NCBI GenBank assembly: GCA_963747765.1 | Contig: CAVVGH010000002.1 | Coordinates: forward strand, 1-64,000 | Length of the DNA stretch: 64,000 bases | Source of the DNA: VRUE01 sp963747765 | GTDB lineage: Bacteria; Actinomycetota; Thermoleophilia; Solirubrobacterales; 70-9 | Reading direction: 5' to 3' | Part shown: piece after piece, positions 41,599 to 49,729 of the stretch | Position numbering within the stretch: the stretch's first letter is position 1 | Layout of the letters: every line of letters begins with the position of its first letter | Notes under the pieces: model-generated | Databases searched by the model: none | Seen by the model: the letters and a program-made list of their open reading frames with translations, nothing else | What the model was told of the DNA's origin: nothing | Made by a program: the position numbers and the translations under genes

Positions 41599-42705
41599 GT
41601 GGCGATGAACTGCAACCGCAAGACGATCGGCAGCTGGCGACGGCGCGTCGCACCCTGCCTGTGCCTCCTGGGCCTGCTTGTCCTTCTCCTGCCAAGCACC
41701 GCCGCTGCCACCTATGACCCGGTCGGCGCCGGCGCCACGACGATCCACCTCTCCCGGTCTTTCGTCCGCCATCTCCACAGCGAGGGGGTGAAGCTGGGTG
41801 TGGCCAAGGGCGCCGAGCTGCGTGGCAACTCGGTCAGCTTCCCGACGTCGGCCGGCAGGATCGATCCTCTTAACGGGCTGGGCAGGGTCAAACACGAAGG
41901 CGCTCTGCTGCTCATCCAGGGCAGGCACAGGGTTCCGCTCAGAGGGCTGATCCTGAAGACGGCTGCGCGCCGCAGCCCGCTCTCCGCGAAGGTGGGGGGA
42001 GGGCAGCTGAAGCTCGCTTCGGCCAAGCGGCTTGCGATCGACCGCAGCGGCTTTGGCATGAAGGTGAGGGCGACGGGCCTCCGACTCACCGCCGCCGCGG
42101 CTTTGCGCCTGAGCCGCAAGCTCCACAGCATCGGTGCGTTGGCGGCGGGGGAAGCGCTCGGCACCGCGCTCACGCGGGTCGAACCGCAGCTCGCGGCCGT
42201 CGCGGCCACCGGCGTGGCCTATCTCACCCTGGACCCCGGCCTCCTCGCCAAGCTCAACCAGCTCCACGTCTCACTCAACCCGATCCACCCCGCCGAACAT
42301 CTCGGCACTGCCTTCAACCTGCCGATTGCCAAAGGGCAGATCGCGCCGGATGGAAGCTCTGGCGAAGTCGACACCGGCGGCGCCATCGAAGGGCTCCAGC
42401 TGGGGAGCGGGCAGATCTTCTGGCAGGAACTCGGCATCGATCTCACCACCGGCACGCTCATCGCCGAAGTCGACGTGGAGCCGGCGCCGCCCTATCCGGG
42501 CAAGGTGGGACGGATCGCGATAGCCGGCCTGGTGCCGACGAGCGTGTCCTCCGACCCCGCCAACCGCACGGTCAGCGTCTCCGCCGCTCTCTTCCTCAGC
42601 GAGACGGCCGCCGCGCAGTTGAACCAGGCCTATGGCGAAGGCAAACCCGTTTTCGTCCCGGGCGAACCGCTGGGGACCATTTCCGCGCTGGTGACCGCGG
42701 AGTAG
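41599..42705 (+). CDS. Secreted HtaA-like protein
   Basis: A 368-residue protein with a signal peptide (CLCLLGLLVLLLPSTAAA). Two halves (residues 40-195 and 215-365) show the HtaA-type strand order (VSFPTSAGRIDPLNGLGRVKHEGALLL and HLGTAFNLPIAKGQI). HtaA domains are linked to haem/iron handling at the surface in actinobacteria. GGAGG serves GTG 41599 or ATG 41605; both spacings are possible. Between the two paralogous secreted genes. Confidence 0.55.
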   Translation: MAMNCNRKTIGSWRRRVAPCLCLLGLLVLLLPSTAAATYDPVGAGATTIHLSRSFVRHLHSEGVKLGVAKGAELRGNSVSFPTSAGRIDPLNGLGRVKHEGALLLIQGRHRVPLRGLILKTAARRSPLSAKVGGGQLKLASAKRLAIDRSGFGMKVRATGLRLTAAAALRLSRKLHSIGALAAGEALGTALTRVEPQLAAVAATGVAYLTLDPGLLAKLNQLHVSLNPIHPAEHLGTAFNLPIAKGQIAPDGSSGEVDTGGAIEGLQLGSGQIFWQELGIDLTTGTLIAEVDVEPAPPYPGKVGRIAIAGLVPTSVSSDPANRTVSVSAALFLSETAAAQLNQAYGEGKPVFVPGEPLGTISALVTAE

Positions 42706-42729
42706 GTGACGGACCGGTGCTCCCCGCGA

Positions 42730-43263
42730 TCAAGCGACGGCCTCGCCCTTGGGCGCGCGCCGCAGGGCTCGATTCGCAAGCCCGGCCAGCAGATATGCAA
42801 TCGCCACCGCCAGCAGGATGAACTTGGCGCTCGCGAACACCGTGGCGAACAGCGGGAAGGCGGCCCCGCTGCCGTTCAGGGTGAGCAGTAGGCAGACGTT
42901 CTCGAGCGCATCGAAGCCGGCGCCGAGCGCGCCGAACCAGACAACGACGTGGCCGATTGCGGTCAGTCGAGCCCAGCCGCGCAGCCTGGCCAGGTCTCGC
43001 GTGGCCGCGAGCGCCAGACTGAGGAAGGTTCCGTAGGCGAGCATGAAACCGAAATCGATCCAGAGCGACTCGCGGGCGGCGTCCTCGCCGTCCTCTCCCC
43101 ATTCGGCGAGGATCTCGTTGGCGCGGCCCTGCCCGCCGGTCAGCTCGAAGGGGACGATCCCCGGGCCGCCCGCGTCGTGCATCCGCCGATCGGAGGGCTC
43201 CATGGCCAGGAAGAAGATCGCCACCGCGACAGCGGACGCGATCAAACCGCGCTTGCGCGTCAT
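42730..43263 (-). CDS. Four-helix membrane protein
   Basis: A 177-residue protein from ATG 43263 with four hydrophobic segments: LIASAVAVAIFFLAM, LWIDFGFMLAYGTFLSLALA, LTAIGHVVVWFGALGAGFDA and FATVFASAKFILLAVAIAYL. Family not recognised. Its start overlaps the divergent gene at 43253 by 11 nt. Confidence 0.7.
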   Translation of the reverse strand: MTRKRGLIASAVAVAIFFLAMEPSDRRMHDAGGPGIVPFELTGGQGRANEILAEWGEDGEDAARESLWIDFGFMLAYGTFLSLALAATRDLARLRGWARLTAIGHVVVWFGALGAGFDALENVCLLLTLNGSGAAFPLFATVFASAKFILLAVAIAYLLAGLANRALRRAPKGEAVA

Positions 43264-44083
43264 CGGGGCGAGATTATCGCCGCCGGGCCGGCGAAGCCGC
43301 GGCACGCGGCTGCCCCGGGTCGTCGCGATCGTCGCCCTGGTGTCGCTTGCGGGTGCCGGCCTGGCCCGGGCCGAGATAACCCAGAAGGGCACGCTGCAGG
43401 TGACCGTCGGCGCCAAGCTCTCCCCGACGCGCCTGCCGCGCACCGGTGTCGCGCCGATCGCCGTCTCGGTTGGCGGGCAATTTGCCACGACCGACCACAC
43501 CACCGCGCCGCAACTGAAGACCATGCGGATCGAGTTGAACCGTCACGGAGATCTCGACACCGAAGGCCTGCCCAGCTGCCGCCGGGGCAAGATTCAGCCC
43601 GCCTCCACCGCCCGCGCGCTGCGTGCCTGCCGGCCGGCACTGGTCGGCGAGGGAAGCTTCTCGGTCGATGTAGTCCTCGGTGGCCAGGAGCCCTATCCGA
43701 CCAAGGGGCGCCTGCTGATCTTCAACGGCATCTACAAGGGCCAGCCTGCGCTGCTCGGCCAGATCTACTCCGCTCATCCGTTCGCCAACTCGTTCGTGAT
43801 CCCGTTCGAGCTCGGTCAGTCGAAGCGCGGCCGCTACGGCATTGCCCTCACCGCGAGGCTGCCCCGCGCCTTCACGAATTGGGGCCATGTCACCGGCCTG
43901 CAGATGCGCCTCTCGCGCCGCTACTCCTATCGCGGCCACAGGCACAGCTTCATCAGCGCGGGTTGCCCGGCTCCGGAGGGCTTCTCGGGCGCCTCCTTCC
44001 CGCTGGCCCGCACCACCTTCACCTTTGCGGGAGGCAAGACTGTGAGCGAGACCCTCACCCGCGACTGCACGGTGCGGGGGTGA
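43253..44083 (+). CDS. Secreted hypothetical protein, paralogue of 40722-41573
   Basis: A 276-residue protein from TTG 43253 (no ATG or GTG lies in frame near the signal peptide). Signal: VVAIVALVSLAGAGLARA. The mature region is colinear with the 40722 product, including the three Cys near SCRRG, RACRPA and GCPAPEGF. Divergent from the membrane protein with an 11-bp overlap of starts. Function unknown. Confidence 0.7.
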   Translation: MRVIGARLSPPGRRSRGTRLPRVVAIVALVSLAGAGLARAEITQKGTLQVTVGAKLSPTRLPRTGVAPIAVSVGGQFATTDHTTAPQLKTMRIELNRHGDLDTEGLPSCRRGKIQPASTARALRACRPALVGEGSFSVDVVLGGQEPYPTKGRLLIFNGIYKGQPALLGQIYSAHPFANSFVIPFELGQSKRGRYGIALTARLPRAFTNWGHVTGLQMRLSRRYSYRGHRHSFISAGCPAPEGFSGASFPLARTTFTFAGGKTVSETLTRDCTVRG

Positions 44084-44102
44084 GAGCCGGGCCTGCCCGG
44101 CT

Positions 44103-44450
44103 CTATTGCGACAGCTCGGGGATGTGGCGCTGGAGGTGCTGGTCGATCGTGCGGCGGACCCATTCCTGGGTCGCTGAATCGGACATCCGGTAGCGGCCGA
44201 GGAGCATCTTCTGGTCGCTCAGCGGTAGGCCGGCGATCTCCCAGCGAACCGCCAAGCGCTCGAAGAGCATCTCGGAGCGCCGCCGCCACGCATCGTCCTG
44301 GGAGGTCGCGGCGGTGGCGGGCCCGGCTTCGATCGCGGCGATCGTCGCCCGGCTCAGGGACTGGCGCAGGGTGAGGGTGTTGCCGTCCTCGTCGGTGTAG
44401 TCCACGGTCGGCGCCTTCTCGCGCGGGCGCCGCTTCCTTCGCTTCGGCAT
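44103..44450 (-). CDS. Hypothetical protein
   Basis: A 115-residue mostly helical protein with a strongly basic start (MPKRRKRRPREK), an EDGNTLTLRQSLSRA segment and a helical C-terminus (SATQEWVRRTIDQHLQRHIP). No family recognised. Its composition is coding-like and it is free of overlap. Confidence 0.55.
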   Translation of the reverse strand: MPKRRKRRPREKAPTVDYTDEDGNTLTLRQSLSRATIAAIEAGPATAATSQDDAWRRRSEMLFERLAVRWEIAGLPLSDQKMLLGRYRMSDSATQEWVRRTIDQHLQRHIPELSQ

Positions 44451-44550
44451 CGCAGCGAGTCTGACATCGGCCGCGCCGCGGCGAAGGCCGCGGGGCCCGA
44501 CCTCCGCGTTTGCTTCAATCGAGTTACCAGAGAAAGGAGGTGGTCCTACG

Positions 44551-44595
44551 TTGATTCACATGCTTGAGGGGACTCTGGAGGTGCAGGGCCGCTAG
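44551..44595 (+). CDS. 14-residue peptide ORF with near-perfect Shine-Dalgarno
   Basis: TTG start, sequence MIHMLEGTLEVQGR, stop TAG. The SD is AAAGGAGGTGG with 7 nt to the start. An in-frame ATG three codons later is an alternative. The peptide is unlike any precursor peptide I know (no Cys, no PqqA or MftA pattern). Confidence 0.4.
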   Translation: MIHMLEGTLEVQGR

Positions 44596-44708
44596 GCGCC
44601 GCACTGGTTCGGGCGTCCGGCGGAATCCACCCCGGGCACCGGCGATCGCAGGGAGGCGGGTCTTGTCCCACCCGTGCGCCGTTCCCGCGTTCGTCTCCAA
44701 GCACCAGG

Positions 44709-44734
44709 CCGGGGCCGCCCAAGGGCGGCCCCGG
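44709..44734 (+). terminator. GC-rich hairpin terminator
   Basis: CCGGGGCCGCC and GGCGGCCCCGG close a CAAG loop, followed by caattt. It could serve this unit and, as the stem is symmetric, the convergent aldo-keto reductase gene. Confidence 0.55.
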
Positions 44735-44788
44735 CAATTTCGGAGAGGCCTGGCCCCAGGGCGGGGGAGACCAGCTCTCGCGGCGGCG

Positions 44789-45658
44789 TCAGGCTCGCGC
44801 GGCGCTCAGCCTCTCGAACTCCTCCCCGGAGAGCTCGATGCTTGCGGCGGCGAGGTTCTCCTCGAGGTGCGCGGCCGATGACGTTCCCGGAATCGGGGCA
44901 ATCGCCGGCGATCGGCGCAGCAACCAGGCCAGTGCGATCTGGCCAGTCGTCGCCCCGTGGGCGCTTGCGACCTCAGCTGCCGCCCCGCGGGGCTTGGCGA
45001 GCGCGCCGGCGGCCAGCGGGAACCAGGGGAGAAAGCAAATGCCCAGCTCCTCGCAGCGGTCGAGCACCGCCTCAGAGCCGCGGTCCTCGAGGTTGAAGCG
45101 GTTCTGCACCGAGACCACGCCGACGATCTCGCGAGCCTTTTCGAGCTGCTCCACCGAGACGTTCGAGATGCCGACGTGGCGGACCTTGCCCGCGTCCTGC
45201 AGCTCCTTCATCGCGCCAACCGACTCCTCGTAGGGAACGTCGTCGTCGGGTGCGTGCAGTTGGTAGAGGTCGATTCGGTCGACCTGCAGCCGCCGCAGCG
45301 ATCCCTCGCAGGCCTTCTTGAGGTAATCGGGGTGGCCGTTGCGCGGCCACTCGCCGGGCCCGGTACGTTCGAGCCCGCCCTTGGTCGCGATCGTCACTCC
45401 GTCGTAGGGGTGGAGGGTTTCGGCGATCAGCTCCTCGCTTATGTAGGGGCCGTAGGAGTCGGCGGTGTCGATCAGGTTCACGCTGAGCTCCACCGCCCGG
45501 AGCAGCACCGCACGCGCTTCGTCGGGATCGCGCGGCGGGCCCCAGACGCCGTCCCCGGTGATGCGCATCGCGCCGAAGCCGAGGCGGCGCACCTCGATGT
45601 CGCCACCGATCGTCAGGGTGCCTGCGGAGCTGTCGGTGAGTTCAATGGTTCCGGGCAT
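44789..45658 (-). CDS. Aldo/keto reductase
   Basis: A 289-residue (beta/alpha)8 reductase. Catalytic tetrad: Asp and Tyr in LIDTADSYGP, Lys in ATKGGLERT, His in YQLHAPDD. The NADPH end is PIPGTSSAAHLEENLAA. AAGGAG lies 9 nt before the ATG at 45658. It reduces an unknown carbonyl substrate; orientation and isolation suggest a single gene. Confidence 0.95.
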   Translation of the reverse strand: MPGTIELTDSSAGTLTIGGDIEVRRLGFGAMRITGDGVWGPPRDPDEARAVLLRAVELSVNLIDTADSYGPYISEELIAETLHPYDGVTIATKGGLERTGPGEWPRNGHPDYLKKACEGSLRRLQVDRIDLYQLHAPDDDVPYEESVGAMKELQDAGKVRHVGISNVSVEQLEKAREIVGVVSVQNRFNLEDRGSEAVLDRCEELGICFLPWFPLAAGALAKPRGAAAEVASAHGATTGQIALAWLLRRSPAIAPIPGTSSAAHLEENLAAASIELSGEEFERLSAARA

Positions 45659-46233
45659 TGATCCAATCTCCTTCGCGGTTGCCTGCCCAGGACTACCCAT
45701 CCACCGCCGTCCGCGCAACATCCAGCATGGCCCCGGGGACCCGAAACGCACCCCACGATGATCGATGAGAGGAAACAGCCTCCCCGTGTTTGCCCTCCTA
45801 CTTGCAGGTGAGGAGGGCAAACAGGGGGAGGCTGTTTAGGGACCAGGCGGTCAGGGGCTTCGGAGACCGTTCCAGAGGATGAGGGCCTTCGGCGGGCAGC
45901 TACACGACGGGTGCGGCTGCTGGGATGACCTGAACGGGGCGGATGCGAACTCCGTTCGCTGTTTGTGTCGCAGAGCGGTACGAATGACGAACGGAGCGGC
46001 TGCGGTCGCCGGATCGAAACTCCGTTCGCTCTTTGTGTCGCAGAGCGGTACAAATGACGAACGGAGCGGCTGCGGTCGCCGGATCGAAGCGGAATCCGCA
46101 TCACTGAGATAGGTCCGCACTCGACGGGCCTTGAGCTGGACTGGACGATGGAGGCGCAGCGGATCTGTCACCGGACCGTTGACGCGGTGGAGCCGGCAAG
46201 AGCCTTTCTGGCGATGACTCGAGGCGGCCCGCG
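45659..46233. other. Intergenic stretch holding hairpin-array element 3
   Basis: About 575 bp between two minus-strand genes, largely the element at 45735-46105. No supported gene. Confidence 0.6.
45735..46105 (+). ncRNA. Hairpin-array element, locus 3 (two modules)
   Basis: Begins GGGGACCCGAAACGCA, then a 27-bp stem with one mismatch (45773-45799 with 45811-45837, 11-nt loop), then two mini-hairpin modules (45950-46002 and 46020-46072) with CTCCGTTC/GAACGGAG arms, ending near GCGGAATCCGCATCA. Same order as loci 1 and 2. Confidence 0.6.
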
Positions 46234-46983
46234 TCAGCCCGCCTTCTGGGCGATCACAGCGACGTAGTGAAGCGGCTCGCCAGTCACCGAGATGCGGTGC
46301 TGGTAGCGATGGCGGGTGTGTTCGATCAGCTCACCGCTGTCGAACATGCGCTTGAGCAGGCGGGCGAAGCCGCTGGCATCGTCGCTGGCGACGAACTGGT
46401 CGCGGATGTTGAAGGCGATCCATCCTCCGGGGGCGATCAGGTCGTAGGCGGCTCGGAAGGCGTCGGGCGGAAGGTCGCCGAAGCCGAGCGCAGCGACGCA
46501 GGTCAGGCAGTTGAAGCCGCGCGCCTCGAGGTCGCGACGAAGGACCGGATCGAGATCGCGCAGGTTGAGCGCGTGGTAGGCGTCGTACACCCCCGGCCGG
46601 TCCCGTTCGGCGGCCTCCTTGGCCTCCTCCAGAAGGTCCACGCCAATGATCTCCTCGGCGCCGATCCGCGTCAGCTCCTCTCCCACCATTCCATTGCCGG
46701 CACCGAGATCGACGGCGCGCAGTTCGCTCCGATCTTCTTCGTGGTCCTCCAGCGCTTCGTCGAGCAGGTCGACGACGACCTGGGGCGAGCGGCAGCTGAG
46801 CACCTCGGCGAAGATCCGCTCATAGAGGCCGGGGACCGAGAAGATCTCGCCGTAGTCGTGACAGCGGAGACGCCGCCGCTGGCCGTTCTCCTCGATTTCG
46901 AAGAACTCCTCGTCCTGGTCGAGCCCGAATGCGCTCGCATGCGGTAGGTGAACCTGGAGATCATCCTGGGATAGCGTGGACAT
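46234..46983 (-). CDS. SAM-dependent methyltransferase
   Basis: A 249-residue class I methyltransferase from ATG 46983 (GAGGAG upstream). Motif I is AVDLGAGNGMVGEEL (about residue 93), then EIIGVDLLEEA, LTCVAALGFGDLPPD and the LIAPGGWIAFN strand. It resembles uncharacterised methyltransferases that follow a YEIFSVPGLY-type N-terminal cap. Substrate unknown. Confidence 0.85.
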   Translation of the reverse strand: MSTLSQDDLQVHLPHASAFGLDQDEEFFEIEENGQRRRLRCHDYGEIFSVPGLYERIFAEVLSCRSPQVVVDLLDEALEDHEEDRSELRAVDLGAGNGMVGEELTRIGAEEIIGVDLLEEAKEAAERDRPGVYDAYHALNLRDLDPVLRRDLEARGFNCLTCVAALGFGDLPPDAFRAAYDLIAPGGWIAFNIRDQFVASDDASGFARLLKRMFDSGELIEHTRHRYQHRISVTGEPLHYVAVIAQKAG

Positions 46984-47177
46984 GCGCTCCTCTTGTGTCG
47001 TTACGTCGCCGGAGGCGACCCCTACAACCGCGTACAACGCCTGACGGCGGACGCGAACCACTCCTCCCGGCGACGCAACTCTCGTCAAGGCCGCCGAGCG
47101 TTCACCCACGCTATCGTGATTTCGCGAGTCTTGCGGATTTCCTTCGCTCGGTTGCGCCCAGGATCGTGAGCCGCCGC

Positions 47178-47474
47178 TCAGGCGGGCTGGTCGCTGAGCC
47201 TGAACTGAACTTCCCCATCGGCGACCGTCGCGTCCAGCTGTTTGTCGTCCAGCATGTCGGCGGCAAGCGGCTCCAGGCGGACCTCTACGTTCTCGCTCTC
47301 GACCACCTTGTCATCGGGGGGCTTCTCCTCGGTGATCGCGATGGCGAATCCGCTCTGCGCATCGGATTCGGTGCTCTGCTGTGCGCTGATGCGAAACGCC
47401 GCTCCGTCGGGAACCTCATCGGACGCCAGTATGCCCCGAATCGCGTCGGATGCCTCGTTGCTGATCTCGAGCAT
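47178..47474 (-). CDS. HesB/IscA-like fold protein without the Cys ligands
   Basis: A 98-residue protein with the A-type carrier fold: LEISNEASDAIRGIL, AAFRISAQ, and the SGFAIAITEEKPPDDKVVE strand-turn. The three Cys of true IscA/ErpA (CxnCGC) are absent, so it probably does not carry an Fe-S cluster, as is common for the actinobacterial subgroup. Role unknown. Confidence 0.7.
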   Translation of the reverse strand: MLEISNEASDAIRGILASDEVPDGAAFRISAQQSTESDAQSGFAIAITEEKPPDDKVVESENVEVRLEPLAADMLDDKQLDATVADGEVQFRLSDQPA

Positions 47475-47663
47475 GGACCGTCCTCCCTCGTTGGTTGGCG
47501 AAACCCCGGTCTACCCGCCCGGGGCCGGCGAAAACATCGCGTCAAGAGCCGATCGGGCGGGCGCCCCTCGATCGGGGACCGGAATGCTCGCTGTGATCGC
47601 CGATCGTGCAACATCCAGCATGCTCTGCAGGCCCAGCCCGCTCGGTCTCGAAGCGACCTGAAG

Positions 47664-48074
47664 ATGCAGGCGCTGCATCCACAGCACTGGATGGTCGACG
47701 CGATGAACGTCGTCGGCTGCCGCCCCGATGGCTGGTGGAGGGATCGCCGCGGGGCGCTGGAGCGACTCGTTGCGCAGCTTGACCGCTGGGTGAGCCAGAT
47801 CGGCGAGCCGGTGACCGTCGTCCTCGAGCAGCGTCCCGTCCCCCCGATCCGCGCCGATGCCGTCGAGATTGCCTGGGGCTCGCAACGGGGACCCGACTCG
47901 GCCGACGAGGAGATTGTCGGGCGACTGCGCCGCACCGATGACCCGACGCGCTTTCGCGTCGTCACCTCCGATCGCGGCTTGGCCGATCGGGCTCGCCGGC
48001 TCGGCGCCACGGTCGAACCGGCCAGGGCCTTTCGGCGCCGGCTCGAGCGAGCTGACCAGCCGAAGCTGAAATGA
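47664..48074 (+). CDS. YacP-like NYN-domain protein
   Basis: A 136-residue NYN/PIN-like protein. Acidic residues in WMVDAMNVVG (Asp about 12), DEEIVGRLRR and VVTSDRGLADRARRLGA fit a metal-dependent RNase. ATG 47664 lacks a strong SD. Its stop overlaps the next ATG (ATGA), so the two are coupled. RNA target unknown. Confidence 0.85.
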   Translation: MQALHPQHWMVDAMNVVGCRPDGWWRDRRGALERLVAQLDRWVSQIGEPVTVVLEQRPVPPIRADAVEIAWGSQRGPDSADEEIVGRLRRTDDPTRFRVVTSDRGLADRARRLGATVEPARAFRRRLERADQPKLK

Positions 48075-48340
48075 TGGGCTCGCACACCCGAGAGAACGGA
48101 CCCGAGATGGCACTGGATCAGAGCAAGGTTGGACAGCACATCGCACAGCAGATGGAGGCAATCGAGGCCAACTACGGGGACGATTGCGAGATCGGCGACA
48201 TCTGCACGATCGTCGAGATCAAGGGGCCGCACGGGTCCCATGTGCGCATGCGCAGCACCGCCTACTCGCCGCACTCGACCCTCGGCCTCTTGAAGATCGC
48301 CGAGCAGATCGCGCTCAGCAACTACGCCGGGAACGAATAG
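48071..48340 (+). CDS. Hypothetical protein coupled to the NYN gene
   Basis: An 89-residue protein starting at the ATGA overlap with the NYN gene. IGDICTIVEIKGPHGSHVRM and a C-terminal helix are visible. No family recognised. The tight coupling suggests it works with the NYN protein. Confidence 0.65.
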   Translation: MMGSHTRENGPEMALDQSKVGQHIAQQMEAIEANYGDDCEIGDICTIVEIKGPHGSHVRMRSTAYSPHSTLGLLKIAEQIALSNYAGNE

Positions 48341-48434
48341 CCCACCAGCGCCCCGAGTCGTGTGTCAGGTTCGGCGAGCGGATCGCCGCCCGCGGTCAGG
48401 ACGCCGGACGCCGCGGCGGTGCGGAGCGCACGAC

Positions 48435-48947
48435 TCAGGACGCTGGCCCGTCGACCGCGATCTCGCGGAGGGTGTGGCTGTCGACCTCGTAGACGAAGCC
48501 GCGCACGCTGTCCCGATGCGGAAGGAAGGCAGAGCGACGGATGCGCAGCACGGACTGATGCACGTCTGCGTCGACATCTCCGAATGACTCGATCGCGAAG
48601 GCCGGCGCCGTCCCCGTCGCCGCCTGCAGCTCGGCACGGAAGCCGTCGTCGCTGATCTTCTGCATGCCGCAGTCGGTGTGGTGGATCACCATCACCTCGC
48701 GGGTGCCGAGGCGGCGCTGCGAGATGGCAAGCGAGCGAATCACGTCGTCGGTTACGACACCGCCGGCGTTGCGCAGCACGTGCGCCTCGCCGATGTTCAG
48801 GCCGAGGGCGGCGAAGACGTCGAGGCGGGAGTCCATGCAGGTCACGACGGCGAGTTGCCGGGTCGGCTCCACCTGGAGGTCCCTGGCGGGACGCGACGCG
48901 GTGACGAAGTTGCGGTTGTTGGCGATCAGCTCGTCGATCGTCTTCAT
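48435..48947 (-). CDS. Beta-class carbonic anhydrase
   Basis: A 170-residue enzyme. Zinc ligands are Cys and His/Cys in VVTCMDSRLD (the C-x-D-x-R dyad) and VIHHTDCGM (His and Cys). HVLRNAGGVVTDDVIRSL is the family segment. ATG 48947 (KTIDELIANN) is preferred over the upstream 48956. It interconverts CO2 and bicarbonate. Confidence 0.95.
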   Translation of the reverse strand: MKTIDELIANNRNFVTASRPARDLQVEPTRQLAVVTCMDSRLDVFAALGLNIGEAHVLRNAGGVVTDDVIRSLAISQRRLGTREVMVIHHTDCGMQKISDDGFRAELQAATGTAPAFAIESFGDVDADVHQSVLRIRRSAFLPHRDSVRGFVYEVDSHTLREIAVDGPAS

Positions 48948-48956
48948 GCGTTGCAC

Positions 48957-49338
48957 AGCGTAGCCGTAACGCCGTGGCCCGCTTGCCGGAGGTCGTGCGG
49001 CTGCCCGTCAGGTTCTTCGAGCCCCCTTCGCCGGGATCGGGCATGGGTCGCCAGTCCAATCTCTCCGCCGGCCCGGTCCGGCGGGGTGGGGGTGGGGGGG
49101 GGTGAGGGACGGCAAAATCGGGGCTGCGGCGGCATTTGGGCAAAAAAAATTGAGCGAATGGGCAAAAAAACACACACCCGCCCGAATCCGGCGCAGAGAC
49201 GGCGAGGGATGGATGGTCACCCGCCAGAACTGCGCGGGTGACCATCCGTTCCCGAGATACAACACCTCCCCGGAAGCTGGATAGTTGAATGCCTCTTTGC
49301 CGCCGGCCTGTTGCGGCAGGCTGGCGAGTTGGTCGGTT
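48957..49338. other. Boundary stretch with low-complexity tracts and a hairpin
   Basis: No supported gene. It holds a G/T run (49081-49108), two A-runs (49142-49149 and 49164-49170), both unusual here, and a 14-bp perfect hairpin (49211-49247). It separates the chromosome-like region from the all-minus-strand mobile element. Confidence 0.5.
49211..49247. terminator. 14-bp perfect hairpin at the element boundary
   Basis: GGATGGTCACCCGC pairs with GCGGGTGACCATCC across 9 nt. It may terminate the mobile-element operon on the minus strand or mark its end. Confidence 0.5.
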
Positions 49339-49668
49339 CTACTGTTGAGCTGCGAGTTCTTGCAGCATCTCGACGACGTTGGGTCGAGGCTCGGCCGGGT
49401 CATTGTGGAGCGACAGAGCCGCATCCGTCGGCCGGACGACGCCCTTCACGGTGACGATCGCACCAACGCGGTCGAGATCCACGATCGCCTTCTCGACGGG
49501 GAGATCCCCAGCAAGCAGGCGAACCTGGGCGGCGAGTCTCGGGGCTATGAAATTGGCTGGGTGATAGCCGAGAACAGTTCCCAGCACCCAGGCGCGAGTG
49601 TGCAGATCGCGGTCCCCCGAACTGAAGTCCGCGGCAAAGGCGGTCTCCGCCATGTGTCTTGCGTACAT
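49339..49668 (-). CDS. Hypothetical protein
   Basis: A 109-residue protein from ATG 49668 with GGGAGGTGAAAAC upstream. It opens MYARHMAETAF and ends VEMLQELAAQ. No family recognised. Last gene of the element in transcription order. Confidence 0.6.
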   Translation of the reverse strand: MYARHMAETAFAADFSSGDRDLHTRAWVLGTVLGYHPANFIAPRLAAQVRLLAGDLPVEKAIVDLDRVGAIVTVKGVVRPTDAALSLHNDPAEPRPNVVEMLQELAAQQ

Positions 49669-49729
49669 GTTTTCACCTCCCTTCGATGGTTCACTCGCCC
49701 GTGGGGCCGAAAGCGCCCCCGGGTGAGTG

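Larger units (their letters stand above)
44531..44734 (+). ncRNA. Short transcript candidate: strong SD, 14-codon ORF, terminator
   Basis: AGAAAGGAGGTGG (44531-44543) is nearly the full complement of the 16S rRNA 3' end. A 14-codon ORF follows and a 12-bp hairpin closes the unit at 44734. No downstream gene on this strand uses it. It could be a regulatory RNA, a peptide mRNA or an anti-SD decoy. Confidence 0.4.

Noticed and set aside
45950..46072. A CRISPR array
   Set aside because: Only one to three units per locus, each palindromic over its full length, with spacers that are themselves similar; no cas genes.
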